Shown here: one piece after another, positions 34,101 to 45,300 of the stretch
Layout: each line of letters begins with the position of its first letter
How positions within the stretch are numbered: position 1 is the first letter of the stretch
Assembly: GCA_008729055.1 (NCBI GenBank)
Contig: SDUX01000010.1
Span: forward strand, 496,001 to 560,000
Direction: 5' to 3'
Source of the DNA: Pyropia haitanensis
Taxonomy: Eukaryota; Rhodophyta; Bangiophyceae; Bangiales; Bangiaceae
DNA: 64,000 bases
The notes under the pieces: model-generated
Told to the model about the DNA's origin: nothing
What the model saw: only the letters and a program-made list of their open reading frames with translations
Database searches by the model: none
Translations under genes and position numbers: made by a program

Positions 34101-36314
34101 CGCTGCAGCGGGGGGGGGGGGGGCGCTGGCGCGCCCGTCGCCGACGCGTTGGGTGCTCGCCGCAGACACAGCCGCCGCCGACGCGGCCGCTTGGGGGGGG
34201 TGGGGGGGGGGGATGACGCGCCGGCCGCTCCCTTGACCGCCCTCGTCGGCCGCGCGCGCCGCCTCGCGGCGGCGCCGCTGCCGCTGCAGTGGCGGCCGCG
34301 GCCGGCGCCGGCGGCGCCGGCGGCGCGCGCCGCGCCGCCCGCCGCGGCGGCGGCCGCGGGTGGGCGGGCTGTCGCGTTCCGCTTTCCGGGCTCGCCGCCG
34401 GCGGGCGGCGCGGCCGCCGTGTTTGGCACGCCGTTTGGTCGGCCCCGGGGAGGGGGCGGGGGGGGGGGGGGCGGGGGGGGCGTGGGCGGCGGCCACCCCA
34501 GCCGGCGGCCGGGGGCTCGCCTTGCTTGCCGCCGCCGCACCCGCCGCGCCCGCCGCGCCCGCCGCGCCCGCCGCGCCCGCCGCCGCCGCCGCCGGCCACG
34601 CCGCCGACGCGGGCGCCGCGGCAGCCACGACGGCCCCGGCAGCGGTCGCGGCGGCCGCGGCGGAGGCGGCCCTGGCGGTGGCAGACGCGGCCGTCGCCGA
34701 CGCGGCGGCCGCGGTCGACGCGGCCGTGGCCGCGGTGGCCGCCCGGCGGGCGCTGCCAAGGGGTACGAACGGTGCGGGTGGCGGCAGCGGCAACGGCGGC
34801 GGCGACGGCGCCGTTGACGCCGCCGCCGCCGCCGCCGCCGCGACCGCCCCCACCGCGGCCGACGCCCCCGACGCGGCGGCGGCGGCGCTGCGCGTGCTCC
34901 TCGCCGCGCTCGGCGCGACGGTGGGCGCCACCGAGGTGGCGGCTCGCGCCGACGGCGGCGCCGCGCCGCGGTCGACGCTGACGGCGGTGCGGTGCCTGCT
35001 CGGCGCGGCGCGGGCGGTGGCCGCCGGGGGGGGGGGGGGGTGCTCCGCGCGGCGGCGCTGCGCACGCTCCTGGGTGCGGTGACCGGCGGCACGCCGCCGC
35101 CGCCGCCGGGGGTGATGGTCGCGGCCACGGCGGAGGAGGGAGTGGCAGCACGGGGGGGGGCCGCCGCGGCGGCCGCGGCCGCGGCCGACGCGGCGGCGGC
35201 GGTGGCGGCCGACGCGGACCCGCTGGCGGTGCTCGTCTACCTGCTCGCGCTGTGGCCGTCGGCTCCGGTGGCGGCGGCGGCGGGCGGCGCGGGCGGCGCG
35301 GCGGCGGCGCCCGCCGCCGCCGCGCCCGCGGCCGACGGCCTCGGCTTTCCCGCGGTCGAGGTGGGGGCGCTTGTCCGCCTCGGCTGGGCGCTCGCCCTGC
35401 GCCGCGCGGCGGCGGCCGCGGCGGCGGGCGGCGGCGGCGGCGGCGGCGACGGCGTGCGGGGTCGCCTCCCCGTTGACGCGGCCGTCACCCTCCACGCGCT
35501 GCTCTACCTCCGCCGCACGGCGGTGCTGCTGGCGGCCATCCTGCCGCCCCGCCGCGACGCCGACGGCAACGGCGATGGCACCGCTGGGGATGGCCGCGGC
35601 GGCGGCACGCCCGACCCGGCCGCGCTGGGCGTCCTCGCCGCGCACGTGCCGGCGATTGACCCGGCGGCCGGCGGCGGCGACACCCCGGCCTGGCGCGCGT
35701 GCGTCGACGAGTGCCGGCGGCTGGCGGCGGCGCTGTGGCTGCCGCTGCCAGCCGACCTGGACGCCGGCAGCAGCGGCGGTGGCGGCTGGGCGGCCCTGGC
35801 CGCGGCTGCCGGCGGCGGCGGCAGCGTCGCGCGGCCGCGGCTCGTGGCGGGCGCGGTACCCCGGCGGGTGGGCCTCATCCCGCTCCCCCCCCTCTTCCAG
35901 ACGCTCCTCGAGGCCCACGACGGCCGCCGCTGCAGCGCGTGCGGCCGGCCGCCGCGGTCACCCGGCGGCGCGCTGTGCCTCCTCTGCGGCGCGCTCGTCT
36001 GCGCGTCGGGCCCGTGCGGCGGCGGCCGTGGCCACGGCCGGCGGTGCGGGGCGGGGGTGGGCGTGCTGCTGGTGCTCAAGCTCACCACCGTCATTGTGCT
36101 GCGCGGCGACCGGCGGGCGCTGTGGGGGAGCCCCTACCTGGACGAGTTTGGGGAGGAGGACACGGACCTGCGGCGGGGCAAGCCGCTGCACCTGTCGCGG
36201 CACCGGGTGGCGGCGCTGGAGCGGCTGTGGCTGCGCCACGGCTGGGATGGGGATAGCCGGCTGCTGGCCGCGACGCTGCTCGCGCGGTCGGGGCAGCTGC
36301 TGGATGTGGTGTGA
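26445..36314 (+). CDS. PRT6: UBR1/PRT6-type N-recognin E3 ubiquitin ligase
   Basis: Very large E3 of the N-degron pathway, about 3290 aa in one exon. The UBR box is at 26937-27141: CGTVWRKDELAYKCRTC, CAICVACF, HTGHDYS and CCDCGDGQAW, with all Cys/His present, so it should bind basic N-termini. The helical UBR1 core follows (VHALYYQLITDLVFKRAF, FSVQLFTVPALVPDML, RALFRSLVALL-like). A RING-H2 domain spans 33451-34077 (CALCHEG, CGHALHVACW, CPACRR). The C-terminal domain with CLLCGALVC, PYLDEFGEED and RRGKPLHL ends at TGA 36312. No ClpS-like type-2 domain was seen, as in plant PRT6. Frame changes fall at homopolymers 30286-30295, 30529-30535, 34193-34212, 34457-34480 and 35026-35040, each with continuing homology. 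Large Gly/Ala/His insertions interrupt the chain. Confidence 0.88.
28458..28510 (+). repeat. hexanucleotide CACGGG repeat coding Gly-His
   Basis: Nearly nine tandem units inside the UBR1 gene encode an uninterrupted (HG) tract, a possible metal-binding or length-variable loop. Confidence 0.9.
34539..34585 (+). repeat. 9-bp repeat CCGCGCCCG coding Pro-Ala-Ala
   Basis: About five tandem copies inside the UBR1 gene, after the RING domain, in a low-complexity Ala/Pro linker. Confidence 0.8.
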
Positions 36315-36748
36315 GGGGGGGGGGGGGGGGGGGTGCGGCGTGGGGGGGGGAAGGTGCGGGGGGGGGGCGGGGTAGAGGGGGGAGGCGGGGGAGGGGTGGG
36401 CGTTGGGTACGGCGGGGGAGGCGCGCTGCGCAGCGTGTGTCCTAGACCAAATGAACAGAGACAAACCCGCGTCGCCTGCCGTGGTCCGTTCCAAGACGCA
36501 CGCCGTCGACGCCACTTCAGTCGTGTGCCTACCGGGGTCCGTTTCCAGCCCCTGGCCGTTGACGCCACTCCTTCCGATGTGGCGGGCGGTGTGGCCACCC
36601 ACCATCGGCACGTTTCTCCCGACGTGGGTGCCAACGCCAGGTAGGGCCTCCCAAACTGACATCATAACGACGTGCACCACGACGGTGGGCTTCAAGGAGG
36701 ACGGGGACCGCAACGACCGGCTGCGCAAGCAGGTGCAGGGCGGCTACT
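36315..36748. other. 3' flank of the UBR1 gene
   Basis: Starts with a G run of about 19 after the stop and stays G-rich to 36420. At 36660-36748 one plus frame reads TTTVGFKEDGDRNDRLRKQ then GGYYERPNPNPS, which looks coding. It may be part of a small gene whose remainder is in another frame (36749-37087). No family was recognised. Confidence 0.3.
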
Positions 36749-37087
36749 ATGAGCGCCCCAACCCCAACCCCAGCCGTGGCGGCGCCGACCCCCAACACAA
36801 CGGGCGTCACCGGAGGCCTGCCTACGACGCCAAGCGCCCGTGTGCCGCCCCACTCTGCCGCGCGCCCGTCGCATGGGACTGCGGCGGTGTTTGGGGGGTT
36901 TGGCTCCAGTCTAGTGCCGGTGGGCGCATCCCACGTTGACGGCTCGGCGTCGAGACGCCCACTGGCGGAGTCGGTGGTCGCCGCGCCGCGCCGTGTCACG
37001 CTTGTGATGGCGGGAGAGGTTGCGAGGACCACCGCTTTGCAAAGCCAGCACTTTAATGACTTGACGGCGGCTGAATCGATAGCCTAG
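36749..37087 (+). CDS. hypothetical small protein
   Basis: 112 codons from ATG 36749 (MSAPTPTPAVAAPTPNTTG) to TAG 37085. It is Pro/Ser/Thr-rich at first. The end, RRVTLVMAGEVARTTALQSQ followed by HFNDLTAAESIA, has ordinary composition. The coding-like frame just upstream overlaps its start in another frame, so the two may be one gene with an unplaced splice or indel. Confidence 0.3.
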   Translation: MSAPTPTPAVAAPTPNTTGVTGGLPTTPSARVPPHSAARPSHGTAAVFGGFGSSLVPVGASHVDGSASRRPLAESVVAAPRRVTLVMAGEVARTTALQSQHFNDLTAAESIA

Positions 37088-37575
37088 ACAAGCCGGCCGA
37101 GGGGAAACCGTGGACGAGGGAGGGCCGAGGAGCGTCCGTGACGATCGGTGTGGGCGGCCGACTTCACCGCAGCATCCAATGAAGCGGGATCGTCGTTGGA
37201 TCAAGCGGATCGCTGCGGTGGCGGTGGCGGTGGCGGTGCGGCCGCGTCCCCAGCGCCCCAGTCGTCTCCCCCGTCCCTCCCTCGCTTCACCCCCACCACT
37301 GCCGCGCGCTCCGCCCCTGCTTCCCCCCGCTCCCCCCCAACCCCCTGTCCTCCCCCCCCGCGACCCCTCTTTTCCATTACACCCCCGTTGAGCTCCCTTT
37401 GTTTCCAGTCAGCCCTCCTCGTCCACACGGCCTGCACACCTCGTCCCTCACCTCTGACCCACCTCGCCCTGCTCCCCCTCCCCCCCCTCCACCATCCGCC
37501 GCTTCTCTCCCTCCCCCTCATTCCCGTACCGCCGGCTGCTCCCCCCCCACCTTCCCGTCGCGATCAGGCGGCACC
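37088..37575. promoter_or_regulatory. upstream region of the histone deacetylase gene
   Basis: Pyrimidine-rich from 37270 onward, with CTTTGTTTCCAG at 37397-37408. This could be a 3' splice site of a 5'-UTR intron or a leader tract. No coding sequence. Confidence 0.35.
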
Positions 37576-37625
37576 ATGCTCGCGGGCCTGCCGGCACTCG
37601 TCCGCCCAGCGGCCGCCCGCGGCGG

Positions 37626-37666
<41 letters not shown>

Positions 37667-39038
37667 GCGGCGGCGGTCCCCCGTCTTTTGTCAGGCGGTG
37701 CCGCCGCCGCGGCGCCGCGCGCGCGGCGGGCGGCGGCCCGTGGGCAGGGGCGGGCGGTTTGCCTGGCGGCACGTCTCCCCCCCCCCCCCTCGCTCCCCCC
37801 GCCGCCGGCCACCGACCGGCCGCTTTGGTGGCGGGCACCCCCCCCACTCCCCCCCCCCCCACCGCCGCGTCCGTGCCCACCCTCCCACCCATGATCTACC
37901 ACCCCGACTACACCGTCACGCCATGGCCACCCCACCACCGCTTTGTCATGAGCAAGTTTGCCGACACCGCCGCGCACCTCACCGCCACCGGCCTCGTCCC
38001 GGCCACCCACTGGACGCGGCCGTCTGCACCCCCCCGCTCGGCCCTCCTCGCCGTCCACGACGCCGCGTACGTCGACGCCTTCCTGTCTGGTACGCTGTCG
38101 CCCACGGCGGAGCGGCGGATTGGCTTTCGGGGGCTGTGGTCGCCCGCGCTCGTGCAGCGGACGGTGCTCGAGGTGGGCGGCACCGCCACGACGGCGGCGG
38201 CGGCGCTGACGGCCGGGCTGGCGTGCCATGTGGGGGGGGGCACCCACCACGCGCACCCGGGGTGGGGGTCGGGCTTTACCATCCTGAATGACCTGGCCGT
38301 GACGGCGCGGGCGCTGGTCGCGCCGGGGGGGGGGGGGGTCGACCGCCTCCTCATTGTCGACGCGGACGTGCACCAGGGCGACGGGACCGCCGCGGTGTTT
38401 GCGGCGCCGGGTGTCGCGGACGGCCTGCCGCCGCTGCGGCTGGCGCACCCGCCCGTGCCGGCGCCGGATGGGGCGCCCGGGGGGGGGGCCGTCTTGTCGC
38501 CGCCAGAGGAGATTGAGGCGGCCATCGCGGCCGCCATGGCCGACCGGTGGTCGGCGGCCGCGGCGGCCCGGCGGCGCGCCTCCACCCAGGGCGGGCGGGT
38601 TCCCCCCCCCCCCCCCCCCCCGGCGTGGTCTTCACGCTCTCCCTCCACGCCGAGAAAAACTTCCCCGCCCGGAAAGTGCGCTCCACTCTGGACGTCCCCC
38701 TCGCAGACGGCACCGACGACGACGCCTACCTGGCCACCCTGGCCGGCGTGCTGCCGCCCATCCTCGCCGCCTTCCGCCCCGAGCTCGTCCTCTACGACGC
38801 GGGCGTGGACGTGGCCGCCGTGGACGCGCTCGGCCGGCTGTGCCTGACCGACGCGGGCATCTACGCGCGGGACGTGGCGGTGATGGAGGCGGCGCTGGGG
38901 GCGGGGGCGCCCGTCGCGACGGTCATTGGGGGGGGGTACGCGGCGCGGCGGACGGCGCTCGCCGCGCGGCACGCGATTGTGTTTCGGGCGGCGGTGGATG
39001 TGTGGCGGCGGCTGGGCGTTGGCGGGATGCGCTGGTGA
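37576..39038 (+). CDS. histone deacetylase family hydrolase (bacterial/class IV-like), organelle-targeted
   Basis: Zinc-dependent deacylase of about 487 aa. The N-terminus is long, Ala/Arg-rich and free of acidic residues, as in a plastid or mitochondrial transit peptide. The catalytic domain begins MIYHPDYTVTPWPPHHRF. It has the His pair in GGTHHAHPGWGSGFTILND, zinc ligands in IVDADVHQGDGTA, the later Asp in YDAGVDVAAVDALGRL and the catalytic Tyr in GGGYA, so it looks active. FTLSLHAEKNFPARK marks the cyanobacterial/HDAC-like branch, not class I Rpd3. The frame changes at the C run 38602-38621. The start is the ATG at 37576. The likely substrate is a non-histone acetyl-lysine or acetyl-amine inside an organelle; this is inference. 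Confidence 0.85.
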
Positions 39039-39568
39039 CGGAGAGCATCGTAGCGGGGGAAGGGGGGAGGGGTGGGGAGGGCGCTGCAGGGGGGGGGGGG
39101 GGGGGCGCCGTCTGCCCCCGCGTTTTGTGCACGCGCCGCCGTCCTCTTTGGGGCGGGGAGGCGACGGGGGGGGGGGGGGGGGGGACCGTGCCGGGCGGAA
39201 CGCCCCCAGGGCGGTCGCGTCGCCGCTGCCCGCCCGCGCCGCCGCCGCGCGGCGGCGGCGACCCGCCGCTGGCGCGCCGACGCCGCCGGCGGTGGCGGCG
39301 CGGCGGGCGCGCGCGCAGCGGCGCGTGCCCCCCCCCGCCCCACCATTGGCAGTGGCGGCACCACCGTCGCGGGGGGTGTGGCCATGGGTGGCGCCCCCGC
39401 CGCCGCGGCGCCGCGAACGGCGGCCGACGCGCCGCCGCGGCCGCGGCCGCCCGGGGGGGGGGGGGGGGGGTGCCGCCGCGGCCTGCGAGCGTCCGCGGCG
39501 GCCGCTCCCGTGGGGCGGCCGCGCCACCCCCGCCGCCGCCGTGGCGGCGGCCACACCGCCCGCGACGG
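39039..39568. other. GC-rich low complexity
   Basis: G runs at 39090-39105, 39167-39183 and 39453-39470. Minus-strand frames here have Ala/Pro-rich coding-like content and could extend the doubtful gene to the right. No motif. Confidence 0.3.
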
Positions 39569-39687
39569 CTACCGCCCCAAAACCGCCGCCGCCGTGGTCC
39601 CGCCACGTGCGCGTGGCAGCCGCCGGGCGTAGGGCGTCTTCCCGGCCGCCCCGACTACCACTCGCAGCCACCGCCGCCGCCCCCGCC

Positions 39688-39732
<45 letters not shown>

Positions 39733-40207
39733 CACCGCCACCGCCGTCGCCGCCACCGTCCTCGTAGTGCGACGTCAGGGGGTGCACGGCGAGGGGGCTG
39801 ACGGCCGCGGGCACCCCCGGCTGCGGCTGCCGCCGCCGCGTCACGCGCGCGGCGGCGGCGCTGCGGGCGGGGCGGGCACCGGCAGCGTCCACGACGCCAC
39901 CCACAACAAAAACAAGCGGCAACCGGCGGCGGTCCCGGCGGGTGGCCACGCCCGTCCGCTTGGCCCGACGCGGGGCGACCGCGGGGGGGGGGGGTCGCCG
40001 CCCGCTCCCGGCCGCCGCCCGCCGCTGCCGTCCCGGCGCGCGCCGCCGCGGGCGCCCGCCGGCTCGTGCGGCACGCGCCGCGCCGCGCGTGCTGGGCGGG
40101 GCCCGCGCGGGGGGCGGCCAGCGCCGGGCCGCCAAACCCATGGACGCACGCCTTGGCGAGCGTGCGGGACGTGACAGGAGCACGACTCGGGCCCGCAGTT
40201 TGTGCAT
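39569..40207 (-). CDS. doubtful Arg/Ala-rich hypothetical protein
   Basis: ATG at 40207 opens a 212-codon frame beginning MHKLRARVVLLSRPARSPRR, which has a transit-peptide look. RLPLVFVVGGVVDAAGARPA and VSPLAVHPLTSHYEDGGG follow, before a long CCG-type triplet tract. It would be divergent from the hydrolase gene at 40780. No family recognised. Base composition alone can create such frames, so it needs transcript support. Confidence 0.22.
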
Positions 40208-40524
40208 GGGCGCCAGTGGGCGGCGCACGGCCCGGGCCGTGCCGTCAGACGCGGCGGGCGGGGGCCCCCGCACACGATCCTCGCTCGCCCCGTCCGCTCC
40301 CCCTCCCGCACGCCCTCCCGCCAGTGCACTCGCGGCGGCGGTGCCCTCCCCCCCCCCCCCCCCCGGCACCCAACCCCCCCCCCCCCGCCCTCCGCCCACT
40401 CCTCCCCCTCCTTCCTCCCGCGTGCGACCGGCGGTGGGCATGCGCGGCGCCCCCCCACGGGTGGCATCCCCCCCCCCCCCCCCGCCACCGCCGCCGCCGG
40501 CCGCCGCCGGCGCGGGCGCTCGCG

Positions 40525-40559
<35 letters not shown>

Positions 40560-40685
40560 TACCTTGACTGCCAGCCGCGTGTGGCCACGGCGGTCACCGT
40601 CATTGTCGCCGCCGCCACTGTCCCCGCCGCTGGCGCCGTCGGCGCCGCCCCTGGCCGCCGTCGCCGGCCGTGGCGTGACCCCACG

Positions 40686-40726
<41 letters not shown>

Positions 40727-40779
40727 GGGTGGCGGCGGGGGTGGCGGGCGCCCCCCCGCGCGGCGCCACCCCGCTGCGC
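40208..40779. other. upstream region of the hydrolase gene
   Basis: C-rich with several C runs. In the hydrolase frame, an open stretch upstream of 40780 (TASRVWPRRSPSLSPPP...) could be a transit peptide if translation starts further 5', for example at the ATG at 40440 after a C-run indel. Confidence 0.35.
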
Positions 40780-41904
40780 ATGGCCGACACGCCGGGCGCG
40801 GCGGCGGCCGCCGTCGCGGCGGCGGGGGCGGTGGACCCGCCCCCCGACGCGGCGGCGGCGGCCGCCGCGGCCACGGCCGCCGACGCGGTCCGTGACGCGC
40901 CCGCCCACACCTACACCGAAGGCACCGTGACGGTGGGTGGGGAGCGGCTGGCGACGTACGTGTGGCTGCCGGCGGCGGCGGCCGACGGCAGTGGTGGTGG
41001 TGGTGGTGGTGGAGGTGGGGGTGGCGGGGGTGGTGGTGGGGATGGGGCGGGCGTTGAGGGGGGCGCCGCCGCCGCCGACGGCGCCACGCCACGCCCCCGC
41101 GGGGTGGTGTTTCTGCTGCACGGCTTCCGCTCGCACGCGCGGTTCAACTTTCTCCGCGCCGAGCCGCCCGCCACCCTCTGGCGGTACGACGGCTCGTTTG
41201 TGGCGGCGCTCGTCGGCGCCGGCCTCGCCGTCGTGGCGCACGACCACGTTGGCCACGGCGCGTCGAGCGGCCTGCGCACCTACTTTGCCTCGTTTGACGA
41301 CCTCGTCACGGGCACGCTCGCCGTCGTCGACGCCGAGGCGGGCCGCCACGGCCTTGGCGGCCTGCCCACCTTTCTCGTTGGCCACTCGATGGGCGGCACC
41401 GTCGCGCTGCTGACCGCCCTCGCCCGGCCGGCCGCGTTTGCGGGCCTGGCGCTGTCGTCGGCCGCGACGGAGCCGCCCGCGTCGTCGTTTGGCCTCAAAG
41501 GCCGCCTCCTCCGGCCACTGTCGGCGCTGCTGTCGGCGGTGGCGCCCACCCTCGAGGTGCTGACGCTGCCGACCAACACGGTGCAGCCCGAGCTGCACGC
41601 CCTCTTCCTGTACGACACGCTCAACAGCGACGTGCAGCTGCGCGCGCGCGTCGGCGCCGAGTTCCTCCGCGCCTACGCGCGCGTCGCGGCCGCCGCGGGG
41701 GGGGTGCGGCTGCCGCTGCTGACCATGGCGGGCGAGCACGACACGCTCGTGCACCCGCGCGCGGCGGAGCGGTTCGCCGCGGGGGTGCGCTCGACCGACG
41801 TGACGGTGCGCGTGTGGGGGGGGCGCTGGCACAACCTGCTCGTCGAGGCGGGGCGGGAGGAGGTGTGGGCGACGATCCGCGAGTGGGTCATGGCGCGCGT
41901 GTAG
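40780..41904 (+). CDS. alpha/beta hydrolase, monoacylglycerol lipase-like
   Basis: 374 aa from ATG 40780. After an Ala-rich N-terminus and a Gly tract, the serine-hydrolase fold begins with VVFLLHGFRSHARF. It has DHVGHGASSGLRTYF (the MGL-type substrate region), the nucleophile in VGHSMGGTVAL, the acid in AGEHDTLVHP and the His in GRWHNLLVEAGREEV, so the triad is complete. Such enzymes cleave monoacylglycerols or lysophospholipids and take part in membrane lipid turnover. A longer N-terminus is possible because the frame is open upstream. Confidence 0.86.
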   Translation: MADTPGAAAAAVAAAGAVDPPPDAAAAAAAATAADAVRDAPAHTYTEGTVTVGGERLATYVWLPAAAADGSGGGGGGGGGGGGGGGGDGAGVEGGAAAADGATPRPRGVVFLLHGFRSHARFNFLRAEPPATLWRYDGSFVAALVGAGLAVVAHDHVGHGASSGLRTYFASFDDLVTGTLAVVDAEAGRHGLGGLPTFLVGHSMGGTVALLTALARPAAFAGLALSSAATEPPASSFGLKGRLLRPLSALLSAVAPTLEVLTLPTNTVQPELHALFLYDTLNSDVQLRARVGAEFLRAYARVAAAAGGVRLPLLTMAGEHDTLVHPRAAERFAAGVRSTDVTVRVWGGRWHNLLVEAGREEVWATIREWVMARV

Positions 41905-42318
41905 GCGCGGGTGGGAGGGACAGGGCGTTGGGTGGGCGGGCTGGTGGTGGTGGGGGAGGCCCCCTGGGTGGCGCGCGCTTTTTCAGAACATGCCACGGGT
42001 GCGCCTACTTTTTTGAAACCACTGCTGATCGCCATTTTTGCCAGTAGCTTACAGACCGCATCCATATATTCGATGGACGAATTGAATTGACTGCGATTTA
42101 AGAGGCTCTGGTGGATGTTTTGAAAACTGATCAAGATTTGGGACGAGTGAAAATCTATGAGGACACACGAGAGAAAATAACAGGCGAGGGAGGGGAAAAA
42201 GCAAGAAAGGACAGGCAACGCGGAGAAGAAAAGAGAAGAAACATCAATGGAGAGCGCAGCGCCTCACTCGACCCCCCCTGCCCCCCTACCCCTCCAGCCC
42301 CACCTCCACCCTCCCCAC
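41905..42318. other. low-GC island between convergent genes
   Basis: From about 41975 to 42245 the base composition falls to near balance, in sharp contrast to both flanks. A minus-strand frame reads NIHQSLLNRSQFNSSIEYMD and then AVCKLLAKMAISSGFKK, with amino acids unlike any neighbour. No family is recognised. It may be a relic insertion or an AT-rich 3' processing region shared by the hydrolase and STE20 genes. Confidence 0.4.
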
Positions 42319-45300
42319 TCATATGTCCAAGTTCTGCGTCGCCGTCCGGCGGGTCAGCGACAGCGCCGACGGCGGCCCCGCGTCGGCCGCCCGGCTCCGC
42401 CGCCGGCTCGACCGCTGGTGCGGTGGCCAGTGGGAGCGCTGCAGCTGGGAGGCGCGGAGGCTCGCCACCTCGGCGCGCAGCGCGTCATTCTCCGTTGCGA
42501 GTGACGACAGCGCGTCGTAGAGCGCCTGCAGGTGCTGATACGCGCCGCCGAGGCCCGCGGGGGGGGCACCCCATCGACGAGCCGAGGCCCCGCGGGCGCA
42601 TCGTCGCCAGAGAGCTCCTCCGAGGCGTGAAACCGAAAGTCGCCGCCGCCGCCGCCGCCACCGCCGCCGCCACCGTTGCCGTCACCGCCCCCACCACCGC
42701 TGCTGCTGCCGCCCCCACCACTGCTCCGACCGCGACCGCGGGCGCGACTGGTGCCACCCCCGCCGGTACCACCCCTGCTGGTCCTATCACTGCCGCCGCC
42801 GCCGCCGCCGCCAGCCCGCGAGGTGGACCGTGACGGCGACACGTCCTGCTCGGCGGGGGGCGACTCGACCACCGTCGGGCTAAACCGGACCGACCGCGGC
42901 GGCCGCGGGAGCGGCGCCCGCGCAGCCGCCCGCCCCGCCGCCGCCGCGTCCGACGCGTACATGGCCTGGTTGATCACCGCCCGCGTCAGCCCAATGTCCG
43001 CCGGCACAATGACCCGCCGGCTGCTGGGCGACGGGCGGGGCGGCTCGGGCGCCATGCCCGCCGTCTCGTGCGGTGGCGCCGCCGCCGCCACCGCCGCGTC
43101 GGGGATGGACACGGGCAAGGGTGGTGGGAGGGCGGCGCCACTGCTGCCATGCGCGGGCGCCAGCGTGAACCGGCTCTGGGGGGACGCACGCGCCGCGCCG
43201 CCTGCTGACCGAACAGAGCCACCGCTGAGGGTGCGCGGCGGGAAGGCGGATGGCGCGTCCGCGGCAACGTCCGCAGAGCTGGCCGCTGAGAGGGGCAGCG
43301 GCGGCTCCGGCGCAGCCCGCACAGGGTCAGCCGGCGGAGGGGGTGCGTTTGGCAGGCCGGCATCGGGGGTTGCCTCTTTGAGCTCAAAGCGGCTCGGGCG
43401 CGCCGCCGGGACTGGCGGCGTCGGCGCCCGCACCACCGAGACGCCCGCCTCGGCTACCGCCGCCACGGCACCGTCGCCGACCACGCCTGGATGGTCTGGG
43501 CGGGCGCCACTCCCCCCCGGTTCGACAGCCACCTCCAGCACGTTGAACCGGCTGGGCCGCCCAGTCACGCTGCCCAGTGCCGGCCCCGGCGGTGCCGGTG
43601 GCGCGTGCCGCGCCTCGCCGGCGGGCGTCCCCACTGCCGCAACGGTGTGGGCGTCCAAAAACACCAGCGTTGGGGCCGATATCGAAGCGGGCAACGCCGA
43701 CGGCGGAGCCGAATCCGCCGACGACGGCGCCTCGAGGCCAGACTCAAACGAACCCGTGGGCACCCCCCCCCAGCCGCTTCGGTTGGGGATGCAAGAAAGG
43801 AGTCGTACGAGGGTGACGTCGGCACCAGCGCCTCGGCAGTGGCGCTGTCAGGAAGGGAGGTATCCGCGCTGCCAGTGCCGCTGTCAAGCCGGCTCAGCGA
43901 CTCCTCCTCCCGGCCGGCCGCAGCGGTGGGGGGTTTGCCCTGCTCCACCGCCACCACTGTGAAGCGGCTGGCGCGCGGCGGTTTGGCCCCACCGACGACA
44001 GTTGTAGGCGGGACAGCGGCGGGGGCGACCGCAGCTGATGCCGTCCCCTTCACGCCTACCTCCTCCTCGCCGGTCAGTGCTTGCCCCAATAGGTCCGGGT
44101 TCGATACGGCCGCGGAATGCACATCCGACGACGACCACGCTTCATCGGAAGAGACGCCACTGGCCCAACGGTCGCTGGCCCGCCCATATGCAACCGCCAC
44201 ACCATTTCCATTGCCATCGCGCGCCGCTGCCACCACCGTCGTCGACCGCGTGTGCGCCTCCGGCACCGAGTCGGACAGCGCGGTGGTAGGCCCCGGCGCA
44301 AAGAGGGCGGGCTCCTCGGGCGGTACCGCCGAAGGCGACGAGGACGGCCCAAACACAGAGCTCAGTTCGCTCCCGTCATGGGATGGGAAGCGCTGCAGGT
44401 CTCTGTCAAGGGACGAGTCGCGGACAACGCCGCCGACGTGGTTCCCTTGCAGCCCCCCGCCCCCCTCATGACGGCCGCCGTCGTCACCGCCGGTGCCACC
44501 ACCGTCGTCGCCGTCGCCCGCGCCGCCACTACCTGCTACAGCGTCGGCGTCAGACGTCTCAAAGTCCCACCCGAGGCCCTTTTGGTTTAGCTCCCAAATG
44601 CCCGACCGGCCCCCCGTGGCCAGCTTTTGCAGCTGTCGGTACAGCGCGCGCTGCGACACGCCGCGGCTCCCCAGCGGGGGCAGGTGTGCTAGCATGTCGG
44701 CGAGGCCCGGCGGCCGGCGGACACCATGGAAGTAGCGGTGCGCGAGGACGGCCGTCGCCGTCGGCCGCTGGCGGGGGTCCTTGCGCAGGCACATGTCCAC
44801 GACTTCCCGAAAGTCTTCGGAAAAGCGGACCGCCACACCCGGGTCCAGCGTCGGCGGGTCGTTTTGGAGTGTCAGGAAGAGCACCTTCATCGGCGGGTGG
44901 CGCGCGTACGGTGCCCGCCCTTGGGCCATCTCAATGGCGGTGATGCCGACACTCCAGATATCCGCCTTGGCGTCGTAGCCGTGCGTCTGCTCCATTACCT
45001 CGGGGGCCATCCACAGGGGCGTCCCAACAAACGTCTGCCGCTGCTTGCGCTCCAGGCCGTGCTCCACCATCCAGCCCATGACCCCATAGTCGGCCAGCAG
45101 CACCTGCCCAGACGCGTCGAGCAGGAGGTTCGCCGCCTTGATGTCACGGTGCATCTGGCCACGGCTGTGAAAGTACTCGACCGCCTTCAGCATCTGGTGC
45201 AGCACGTACCGCACCAGCTCCTCGTCCATCCCGTGGGGGAAGAGGCAATCGAGCAGCGAGCGCACCGAGCCGCCCGTCAGGAGGGGCATCACCACCCACA

